DNA from: Planctomycetota bacterium
Lineage (GTDB): Bacteria; Planctomycetota; UBA8742; SKZP01
DNA: 6,748 bases
Direction: 5' to 3'
Assembly: GCA_007127275.1 (NCBI GenBank)
Contig: SKZP01000485.1
Span: forward strand, 1-6,748
The notes under the pieces: model-generated
The model's database searches: none
What the model was told of the DNA's origin: nothing
Seen by the model: only the letters and a program-made list of their open reading frames with translations
Position numbers and translations under genes: made by a program
In this document: positions 1-5,427 of the stretch, in pieces
How the letters are laid out: every line of letters begins with the position of its first letter
Position numbering within the stretch: the stretch's first letter is position 1

Positions 1-123
1 CAAACGGCTAGCGGTTTAGAGCGTCTGCCGTAACCTAGGGCGAGCCACCGCCCTGCCCGCAAGAACCGTCGGCGTACAACCACCTTGCTGAATGAATTCG
101 CCGTCGTATTCTGCCGGCGGGAT

Positions 124-160
124 GGGTAGGGCCGCACGGAGGCCCACCCTACGTACGTAG
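124..160. repeat. Bulged hairpin followed by 12-nt palindrome
   Basis: GGGT(A)GGGCC at 124-133 pairs with GGCCCACCC at 141-149 (nine base pairs, A128 bulged, 7-nt loop). It runs directly into the perfect palindrome CTACGTACGTAG at 149-160. This looks like an interspersed palindromic unit rather than a terminator, because the next T-run (172-177) is some 12 bases beyond the palindrome. Confidence 0.5.
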
Positions 161-181
161 TTCGTTCCAAACATTTTTTCT

Positions 182-201
182 GCAACAAGTGCCGGCTGCA
201 C
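182..201 (+). repeat. Module A copy 1 (GCAAC-N4-GCCGGCTGCAC)
   Basis: GCAAC, four variable bases, then GCCGGCTGCAC. The same arrangement and spacing occurs at 6185-6204 (16 of 20 positions identical; all four differences are in the spacer). Both copies are intergenic and on the same strand. Confidence 0.5.
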
Positions 202-235
202 CCCAGCGGTGGCGTCTCGAGCGACGGTTATGCAA

Positions 236-256
236 GGCGGAGGACGTTGTGCAGCA
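236..256 (+). repeat. Module B copy 1
   Basis: A 21-base block beginning GGCGGAGGACGTTG matches 1609-1629 at 18 of 21 positions. Each copy also has an AGGCTGTGTG string nearby, but downstream here and upstream in the other copy, which suggests diverged and rearranged copies of one interspersed repeat. Confidence 0.5.
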
Positions 257-301
257 CAATCCCGAACCAGGAGGCTGTGTGGAGGAACGCGCACTTTTGA
301 A

Positions 302-350
302 GCCCCAAAGGGGCGGCTGAAGGCAGCTCAGAAGGGCAGCCCCTGGGTTT
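302..350. repeat. Repeat with GCCCC-AAA-GGGGC hairpin
   Basis: A perfect 5-bp stem with AAA loop at 302-314 is followed by a GGCAGC...CCCTGGGTT segment ending near 351. This layout resembles a type of intergenic repeat I have seen in planctomycete-like and other environmental genomes (a GGGGC hairpin, then a CAGCCC/CCTGGG hairpin). The second stem is degenerate here. The family assignment is from memory and unverified. Confidence 0.4.
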
Positions 351-436
351 CCGAACACGGCAAACAACCCACAACACACCGCCCCTCTCGTGCCGAAGGG
401 AGAAACGTTGGCGCGTAGGCTGGCAGGCTCCCACTC

Positions 437-1417
437 CTACCCACCCGCCGGCTTGCGGCAGAGGGCGCGCAGTTTCGCACTGCGGGCGCGGGGGTTCGCG
501 GCTCGCTCGGCCTCGCTTGCGGTACGCGGCTTCTTCGTAAGCAGCTCGTACTCGCCACTTGTGGCTAGGTCACGAAAGGCGTGCTTGACGCGCCGATCTT
601 CCAGCGAATGAAACGAGATGATGGCCATGCGCCCGCCTGGCTTGAGCACGTCCGGAATCATGCGTAGCAAGGCGTCGAGTTCGTCCAGCTCCTCGTTGAC
701 TGCAATGCGCAGCGCTTGAAAGGTACGCGTTGCGGGGTGGATGCGTGGCGGCTTGCCTTTGCTGCTGCCTTTGCCTTTGCCGGAAAGCGGTACCGTGCGC
801 CGAACGAGCTCGGCTAGCTCCGTCGTCGTCGTCAGCGCCGTTCGCGGTTGCTCGGCAAGCGCCCGCTTGATGGCCGCCGCAATGCGACGCGCAAAACGCT
901 CCTCGCCATACTCGCTGAGAATCCTCGCGAGCTCCGCCTCGCGGCATGCGACGAGCAACTCCCGTGCGCTGCGGCCGCGGCTCGCATCCATGCGCATATC
1001 CAGCGGGCCGGTCCGTTGAAAGGTAAAGCCGCGCTCGGACTCATCCAGTTGCGGACTGGAGACGCCGAGGTCCGCGAGCACCACGTCCACCGGCAACCGT
1101 GGCCGCGTCGCCGGGTGCTCGGTCAACTCCGAAAAACGTGCCTGGACGAACTCACTCAACGCGAGCAACGGCGCCGGCCACCCCCGCTGCACCGCCTCAA
1201 GGGCTGCGGTGTCGCGGTCCACTCCCAGCAATAGCGGCCCCGCCGACGCGCCGGCCAGGCCGATCCGCACCGCCTCCAGCAGAGCACGCGCATGGCCGCC
1301 GCGGCCGAGCGTCGCATCCAGAATGCGCTCCCCGGGCCGAGGTGCCAGCAACTCGAGCACCTCGTTCAGCAAGACCGGTCGGTGCGGCAGCTCGCCGGTA
1401 GTCGTCTCCGTCGTCAT
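437..1417 (-). CDS. rsmH: 16S rRNA (cytosine(1402)-N(4))-methyltransferase RsmH
   Basis: RsmH (formerly MraW) transfers a methyl group from SAM to N4 of C1402 in 16S rRNA, in the decoding centre of the 30S subunit; it is cytoplasmic. The 326-residue product has the family hallmarks in order: HRPVLLNEVLELL (12-24), SAM-binding LDATLGRGGHA (33-43), GVDRD (65-69), DVVLADLGVSSPQLDESERGF (111-131), GPLDMRMD (137-144), YGEERFARRIA (170-180), IHPATRTFQALRIAVNEEL (226-244) and GGRMAIISFHSLEDRRVK (261-278). The length is close to the roughly 310 residues usual for the family. A Lys/Gly/Ser-rich stretch (about 212-225) just before HPATR is longer than in E. coli RsmH. I chose the ATG at 1417 over an in-frame TTG at 1432 because ATG is the stronger start codon and the conserved region begins only about 11 residues later; the ribosome site is weak (GGGA). 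The usual cell-division and wall-synthesis neighbours are absent on both sides. The identification is secure. Confidence 0.97.
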   Translation of the reverse strand: MTTETTTGELPHRPVLLNEVLELLAPRPGERILDATLGRGGHARALLEAVRIGLAGASAGPLLLGVDRDTAALEAVQRGWPAPLLALSEFVQARFSELTEHPATRPRLPVDVVLADLGVSSPQLDESERGFTFQRTGPLDMRMDASRGRSARELLVACREAELARILSEYGEERFARRIAAAIKRALAEQPRTALTTTTELAELVRRTVPLSGKGKGSSKGKPPRIHPATRTFQALRIAVNEELDELDALLRMIPDVLKPGGRMAIISFHSLEDRRVKHAFRDLATSGEYELLTKKPRTASEAERAANPRARSAKLRALCRKPAGG

Positions 1418-1482
1418 ACGTTCCCATCTCAAGCGCGCCGTGGCCCGAAAGCTCCCCTCAAGGCGGTGTAGGATACCACGCG

Positions 1483-1558
1483 GGCTTGCCTCGAAGCTCC
1501 CTCCCGCCCACGTCTGTGGCGAACGCAGGGCGCAAGCCAGGCGCTCGCCTCGGGAGCT
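1483..1558. repeat. Two interleaved 7-bp inverted repeats
   Basis: GGCTTGC at 1483-1489 pairs with GCAAGCC at 1532-1538, and AGCTCCC at 1495-1501 pairs with GGGAGCT at 1552-1558. The a-b-a'-b' order permits a pseudoknot or alternative folds. The stretch lies 66-141 bases upstream of rsmH and could be in its leader, but chance or repeat origin is also possible. Confidence 0.35.
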
Positions 1559-1608
1559 GGCAGGAAGTTACTTCCGAACATTGAGCGTCCCGAGCGTAGG
1601 CTGTGTGA

Positions 1609-1629
1609 GGCGGAAGACGTTGAGCTGCA
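1609..1629 (+). repeat. Module B copy 2
   Basis: A 21-base block beginning GGCGGAAGACGTTG matches 236-256 with three substitutions. It is preceded by AGGCTGTGTG, a string that also accompanies copy 1. Confidence 0.5.
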
Positions 1630-1726
1630 GAGGCGTGGCTGAAGCGATGTCGAGTAGCGGAAACGACGTCAACGAACACAGTCGAGCACAATAGCTCAAG
1701 TTCGGATGTAATTCCTGACAGCTCCT

Positions 1727-1756
1727 AAAAAAAGAAACCTCAACGGCTCTGGCCGT
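1727..1756 (-). terminator. Candidate intrinsic terminator on the minus strand
   Basis: Read on the minus strand, ACGGC-CAGA-GCCGT (1756-1743, extended by a G-U pair) is followed by TGAGG and then TTTCTTTTTTT (1737-1727). A short GC stem and a T-rich tract make a fair intrinsic terminator, though the 5-base spacer is longer than usual. No minus-strand gene lies directly upstream, so it would end an unrecognised RNA or act as an insulating element before the rsmH promoter. Confidence 0.4.
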
Positions 1757-1758
1757 CA

Positions 1759-1810
1759 CCCACGGGAGGCGCCGCCATTCGAGCTTTGACCCGCGGGCAA
1801 GGCCCGTGGG
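1759..1810. repeat. Inverted repeat CCCACGGG / CCCGTGGG
   Basis: Perfect 8-bp arms at 1759-1766 and 1803-1810 flank a 36-base loop that itself holds the palindrome CCCGCGGG. The CCGTGGGC string of the right arm recurs at 6276-6283, and its last seven bases (CGTGGGC) at 6134-6140, pointing to a shared intergenic palindrome family. Confidence 0.45.
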
Positions 1811-2061
1811 CTCGGCGGCGACATTTCCATACCTTGGAGATGCACGGCCCCTGGAGTTTCCATTTTGCGAAGGGTACGCTATACGGGCAATTCGCAACAG
1901 CAATTCCGCGTGCGGACTCGATTGCAACGGCGCGGGACGACGCTCATGCGTGAACTGCCATCGGAGGGGCAGGGACTCGTCTCGTGTTGCTGGGAACCAC
2001 CGTGCGTGCTTGTTGCTGATTCGCCCCACGCCACTCAGACCTTGCATCCTAGTCGACCGCC

Positions 2062-3123
2062 ATGTCACAAGTTCGCCTTGACGTGCACGAAGTGCCTACC
2101 GCCAATGGAATCAACGGCGAGATGCAGGCACTTTACATTGCCCTGAAAACCGTGGGGGAAAACGTCCCCTTTGCCACCTTGATGGGCATTGCGGGGCTTG
2201 CGTTCCGTCTTTATTGGCACGTCGGCAAGGAAGAGGACGGCAGCGCAGGGCAGTGGTCGGAGTCGAGCCTCGAGGCCTGCACCGGCATGCACCCGCTGTA
2301 TATGGCTTGCCAGTGGATCGGTTGGAGCTACTCCGCATATAACGAGAACACGCTCGACGAAATGTACGAGCTCGCCAAGGCCTCGATTGTCCGCGGCATC
2401 CCCGCCTTGACCCGCGGCCCCGTCGCCGAGCCGATTCCCGCCTTGTTCGTTGGTTACTACGAGGAGGATACGCGCAAGCTCGATGTGATCAACAAGCACG
2501 CCGGCAATCAGGTAACCTCGCTGGAGATTCCCATGGTTGACCTGCCGCTGCTTGAGTACGGTCACTGGCGCAATCCGGTCTTCATTGTCGACCGTGGCGA
2601 GACCGTCCCTGAAGAGATGCACGAGCCGCTGTTGATGGAGGCCTTCGGCCGCTGCGCCGAGGCGCTTCACGCGCCGGATCTCGACGGCGGTCGTTGGATC
2701 GGCGGGGTGAAGGTGTATGAGCGGATTGCCGAGGATCTCTCCTCGATGGAGCGGCTCAACAAGGTCTGGCCCGGCTTCGAGGGGACCGACCACGAAGACG
2801 ACATGCGCGTCTACTTCCTGCACGACTTCCTTTCCGAGGTCGGCCGGGCGCGCGGTACGGCCTACGAGTTCCTCGACACCTACATTGATCAGTACCCGAT
2901 CGAGAAGGTCGCCCGCGGTTACGAAAAGGTCTACGAACTTTACCAGGAACTACGCGAGATCTTCCCGGATCCGAACGAGGACTACGCCGCGGCGCACAAG
3001 GCGCTTTTCGACGAGTCGTCGCGAAACGAGATGGCCGAGATCCTCAAGAAAATGGCGGCGAAAGAGTCGAAGGCCGCGGAGTTGATGGAAAAGAAAATCG
3101 GCGAGATGATGTCCTTCGAGTAG
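2062..3123 (+). CDS. Uncharacterised 353-aa protein, possible C39-like/BtrH-like fold
   Basis: I do not recognise this protein with certainty. It has no signal peptide or membrane segment and looks cytoplasmic. Notable motifs are FATLMGIAGLAFRLYW (37-52), a centre GIPALTRGPVAEPIPALFVGYYEED (starting at 112), an EYGHWRNPVFIVDRGE segment (165-180), and an aromatic, acidic helical second half (about 240-300). The tail (about 320-350) is a charged Met/Lys/Glu-rich helix. The LMGIAGLAFR motif followed by 'GIPAL...GYYEED' reminds me of uncharacterised proteins related to butirosin-biosynthesis protein H and peptidase C39-like folds, but this is recall, not a search. The only cysteines are C73, C83 and C198, so a catalytic Cys near the N-terminus, as in true C39 peptidases, is missing; it may be non-enzymatic. 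The ATG at 2062 is the first start after an in-frame TAG at 2050, and no Shine-Dalgarno is visible. Its stop lies 8 bp from the stop of the opposing lipoprotein gene. Coding is well supported by length and natural protein composition; function is unknown. Confidence 0.85.
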   Translation: MSQVRLDVHEVPTANGINGEMQALYIALKTVGENVPFATLMGIAGLAFRLYWHVGKEEDGSAGQWSESSLEACTGMHPLYMACQWIGWSYSAYNENTLDEMYELAKASIVRGIPALTRGPVAEPIPALFVGYYEEDTRKLDVINKHAGNQVTSLEIPMVDLPLLEYGHWRNPVFIVDRGETVPEEMHEPLLMEAFGRCAEALHAPDLDGGRWIGGVKVYERIAEDLSSMERLNKVWPGFEGTDHEDDMRVYFLHDFLSEVGRARGTAYEFLDTYIDQYPIEKVARGYEKVYELYQELREIFPDPNEDYAAAHKALFDESSRNEMAEILKKMAAKESKAAELMEKKIGEMMSFE

Positions 3124-3131
3124 GCGCCTCG

Positions 3132-4367
3132 TCAGTCCGCGGCGCTCTCGCCGTCGATCAGCCGCGGCGTCACGATCAGAATCAGCGCGCCTTTGCGGCT
3201 CTCTGTTTCGCGTTGTTGTTCTTCTTCATCCGCGTCCATGTCAATCAGCGCATCCGGCAGGATGTGCATGAAGGTGTGCTCCAGCGGAACCGTCGCATTG
3301 AGCTCTTGGCGCAAGGCCGTCCCCAACGGCAGGTGCACCTGACGCTCCCCGTCCCCAAGCGGCAACTCGCCGAATGGCACTGCGGGGGAGAGTTCCATGC
3401 GCATCGCCAGGGTGACGCGGCCGGCGTCGGTTTCCGGCACGGCGCGCACGAAGAAGGTGAAGCCTCGTTGGTCGGTGTCGAACGCCGGGTGGCTTGCGCC
3501 GTCACCCCGGTAGCGCTCGTTGCTGGCGGGCTCGTGGTAGCGCACGAAGCGCCGCTGCGAGAGCAACTGTGTGTTCTCGGCCTGGCCGGGCTGCATGGTC
3601 AGCCGCGTCGAGACAACCTCGCGGGCCGCCTCCTCGTCGAGCACAAGGTCGAGCCATGCCGTGGCGTCACGGCGCCGCACGACCATGTGCAAGCCCTGCG
3701 TCGCCGCCTCCCGCAGCGGAAAAGCCGTGGCAAAGGGGCGCAGCGCCTCCGGCTCGACCAGCATGACGCGCACGTCCACGTCCACCAACTGCTCGCGCCG
3801 CTCCTCCTCGCGCAGCGTAGTGAGCAAGCGTTCGACGCGCCGGTGCGCCGCCGCCGGCACGTGGACCTCCAAGCCGTGGGCACGCATCTGCGCGAACGTC
3901 CCGGGTCGCTGCCAGGCATGCTCGCCAAGAAACGACTTCAGGACCCGCCACAAACGGGCTTCCCGTTCGAACGCCGTCACGTAATACCCCGGCAGTTCCG
4001 CCATTTCCGAGGTGCTCGGCAAGGCCTCGTCCGCCGGAATGGGCAACTCCGAATCCGACACCTCCTCGCCGGTAATCGAGGTCAGTCGCTCAAGACCCAG
4101 CCGCGGCAATGTCTCATGCGGATAGGTTTTCGCCTCCAACGGCTCGCGCCCTTCGGCGTCGCGCACCGCAAACGGCGAGTCCTCCGCGGGCTGCACAGCG
4201 ATCATCTCGCCCCAGTCGGTGAGGCGCACGCCTTCGTCGTCCACCGGCTCGGTATGGCTGCAGGCGAGCGCCGGGAACACAACGAATGCCACGCCCACCA
4301 CAAGCACGGCCGGGTGGCAGCGTGTCGAACCGAGAAGCCGTCGCGTTGTCGAAGCGGTACTCGTCAC
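3132..4367 (-). CDS. Predicted lipoprotein with secretin-like C-terminal half
   Basis: Starting from GTG at 4367 the product is 411 residues. It begins with a signal peptide: a basic n-region with two Arg, the hydrophobic stretch AVLVVGVAFVVFPALA, then Cys36 in an ALAC lipobox (acceptable, not ideal), with Ser at +2, which favours the outer membrane. A longer GTG start at 4415 would give an implausibly long n-region. The middle (mature part to about residue 190) has no recognised domain. From about 195 the pattern follows secretin (GspD/PilQ) C-domains: a strand like VDVDVRVMLVEPEAL (195-209), a strand pair around GFTFFVRAVPETDAGRVTLAMRMELS (about residues 302-327), and near the end GALILIVTPRLIDGES (393-408), close to the 'LLIfvTPriv' ending of secretins. 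STN/NolW ring-building domains are not evident. The upstream methyltransferase lies 129 bp away on the same strand and may be co-transcribed. The lipoprotein call is good; secretin relationship is inferred from motif pattern only, and pore formation is unproven. Confidence 0.8.
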   Translation of the reverse strand: MTSTASTTRRLLGSTRCHPAVLVVGVAFVVFPALACSHTEPVDDEGVRLTDWGEMIAVQPAEDSPFAVRDAEGREPLEAKTYPHETLPRLGLERLTSITGEEVSDSELPIPADEALPSTSEMAELPGYYVTAFEREARLWRVLKSFLGEHAWQRPGTFAQMRAHGLEVHVPAAAHRRVERLLTTLREEERREQLVDVDVRVMLVEPEALRPFATAFPLREAATQGLHMVVRRRDATAWLDLVLDEEAAREVVSTRLTMQPGQAENTQLLSQRRFVRYHEPASNERYRGDGASHPAFDTDQRGFTFFVRAVPETDAGRVTLAMRMELSPAVPFGELPLGDGERQVHLPLGTALRQELNATVPLEHTFMHILPDALIDMDADEEEQQRETESRKGALILIVTPRLIDGESAAD

Positions 4368-4496
4368 AATCAAGGATCCGTAGTGGGGCAAGACAGGGGG
4401 TTCGTCGCGCCGCACCCGAAGGCTACCCGCTCGGTGCGTCGCGCCGCAACCCCAATACGTTCGTCGCGAAGTGCCCGTCCGAAGTGCGTCGAGCCG

Positions 4497-5147
4497 TCAG
4501 TCCAGTGGGTGCGAATCTTCGCGGGTTCTGTCGCCCGCCGTGGCGGTCTTGTCGTTGCCGGTCGACGGCTCGAGTACCTCGAGCACCGCAATCGTAGCGG
4601 CCTCGGGCCACCGAACGCAGTAGCGCAGCGAGCCCTCCTCGACAATGTCGCGCACCGCGGCGATTACTTCCGGAAAGCGCCCGACGCAGTCGTGGAAGAG
4701 GACTTTGCCGCCGGCGCGCACGCGCCGCCCCCAGTTCTCGAAGTCGGCAAGGACCGCGTCGTAGAGGTGTTCGCCGTCGATGAAGACGAAGTCGAACTCG
4801 CGAAGGTGCGGTGCCCCCGAGTACACAAGCCCCTCGTCGGTGGAAAGGCCGCGCTCGAGGTGCACCCGTTCGGGATACCCTTCGCGAGAGACGTTGCGCC
4901 AAAAGGCCCGCTCGTAGCTGAACGGGTGAAGCACCATGTCAATCCATTCGGGCATGTTGGCCGGGCGCGACGACCATCGCATCGGGTCGATCGCGACGAC
5001 GTAGCCGTCGTTTTCGTGCGCCACACGGCTCAAAACGGCCGTCGTCTTTCCCTTGAAGCAGCCGACCTCCAACAGGCGCCGAGCTCGGATCGCACGGGCC
5101 TCGGCCGCTATCAACCGCTTCTCCGCCTTGCTCGTGGAAATCGGCAT
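4497..5147 (-). CDS. Class I SAM-dependent methyltransferase (Methyltransf_24-like)
   Basis: A 216-residue cytoplasmic protein with a Rossmann-type SAM methyltransferase core. Motif I is LLEVGCFKGKTT (25-36). The acidic residue ending strand 2, which binds the SAM ribose, is D54 in YVVAIDP. The strand-4 motif is FDFVFIDGEHLYDAVLADF (118-136), and GGKVLFHDC (146-154) is the following strand and loop. The 'FIDGxHxYxxVxxD' and 'GGxxxFHD' pair is typical of the Methyltransf_24 group, found beside glycan, antibiotic and natural-product genes; the substrate cannot be read from sequence. The last 20 or so residues are hydrophilic and probably disordered. The start is taken at ATG 5147, which has AGG seven bases upstream; an in-frame GTG at 5183 would add 12 residues with no ribosome site. 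It precedes the lipoprotein gene on the same strand and diverges from the methionine sulfoxide reductase gene. The family call is confident; the role is unknown. Confidence 0.9.
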   Translation of the reverse strand: MPISTSKAEKRLIAAEARAIRARRLLEVGCFKGKTTAVLSRVAHENDGYVVAIDPMRWSSRPANMPEWIDMVLHPFSYERAFWRNVSREGYPERVHLERGLSTDEGLVYSGAPHLREFDFVFIDGEHLYDAVLADFENWGRRVRAGGKVLFHDCVGRFPEVIAAVRDIVEEGSLRYCVRWPEAATIAVLEVLEPSTGNDKTATAGDRTREDSHPLD

Positions 5148-5218
5148 CGAATCGCCTGTTTGCCTCTCTTCACCGTTCAGCACCGGTGCCCAAACGCTCT
5201 AACAGGGGCGTCCGGGGG

Positions 5219-5237
5219 TGTTCGGGTCATGTTCGGG
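5219..5237. repeat. TGTTCGGG direct repeat in divergent promoter region
   Basis: TGTTCGGG at 5219-5226 and 5230-5237 are offset by 11 bases, about one helical turn. An imperfect palindrome, CAGGCACGCCTG, follows at 5244-5255. They lie between the divergent methyltransferase and msrC genes, where an operator would be expected, but no regulator is known and the repeats are short. Confidence 0.25.
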
Positions 5238-5415
5238 CCCTTACAGGCACGCCTGCAATCTTTACGGATAACGGGCGCCTGAAGATTCCGCATTTTCGCA
5301 CGCCACGAGTGACGGGAAGCGACCGGCGCTAGGCGCATGGCCACTGCGCGGGTAGGATACGGGGGAGAGGCAAACGCCGCCTGCGCGCATCAGGCGCGAC
5401 CGCATGTAACGTGAC

Positions 5416-5420
5416 GGAGG
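5416..5420 (+). promoter_or_regulatory. Shine-Dalgarno of msrC
   Basis: GGAGG lies seven bases before the ATG at 5428. It is the only strong Shine-Dalgarno in the window and decides this start over the in-frame GTG at 5422, which would sit one base after the motif. Confidence 0.8.
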
Positions 5421-5427
5421 TGTGGGC

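Larger units (their letters stand above)
1..436. other. Intergenic region with hairpins and repeat modules, no credible gene
   Basis: Several overlapping short ORFs cross this stretch on both strands, but none has a recognisable domain or ribosome site. Their conceptual proteins are Arg/Pro/Ala-rich translations of repeats. Seen in it are a 6-bp hairpin at 37-54 (AGGGCG/CGCCCT), a bulged hairpin at 124-149, a 12-nt palindrome at 149-160, a GCCGGCTGCAC module at 191-201, a module at 236-256 shared with 1609-1629, and a GCCCC-AAA-GGGGC hairpin at 302-314. On the rsmH strand this is its 3' flank. No classic terminator with a T-tract directly follows the stop. Confidence 0.6.
1418..2061. other. 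644-bp repeat-rich intergenic region
   Basis: It lies between the divergent starts of rsmH and the 353-aa gene, so it must hold both promoters, but I see no convincing -35/-10 pair. It contains interleaved inverted repeats (1483-1558), a GGAAG-TTA-CTTCC hairpin (1563-1575), module B copy 2 (1609-1629), a minus-strand terminator-like structure (1727-1756), and a long-armed CCCACGGG/CCCGTGGG inverted repeat (1759-1810). A 166-codon minus-strand frame runs across much of it, but it reads straight through the repeats and terminator-like element and resembles no protein I know. Confidence 0.55.

Noticed and set aside
16..418. Several 68-92 codon frames on both strands near the left edge
   Set aside because: They overlap each other, are Arg/Pro/Ala-rich and simply translate the hairpins and repeat modules.
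1568..2068. A 166-codon minus-strand frame in the rsmH upstream spacer
   Set aside because: It passes through the inverted repeat, the terminator-like hairpin and module B, lacks a ribosome site, and gives a sequence unlike any family I know. A repeat-derived frame is more likely.
2065..2823. A 252-codon minus-strand frame
   Set aside because: It lies fully antisense to the 353-aa gene and has no recognisable motif; the plus-strand frame is longer and has natural protein composition.
4403..4448. Direct repeat CGTCGCGCCGCA at 4403-4414 and 4437-4448
   Set aside because: Short and low-complexity in a GC-rich spacer between two genes; no further structure supports a function.
3213..5282. A 689-codon plus-strand open frame across the lipoprotein and methyltransferase genes
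   Set aside because: It is antisense to two convincing genes and the spacer between them; its protein is His/Arg/Val-rich with no domain, signal or ribosome site. Long antisense frames are common in GC-rich coding DNA.
5352..5360. GTAGGATAC upstream of msrC as a -10 element (also present at 1468-1476)
   Set aside because: No -35-like hexamer at suitable spacing, and the second copy is on the strand opposite to rsmH, so it does not behave as a shared promoter.
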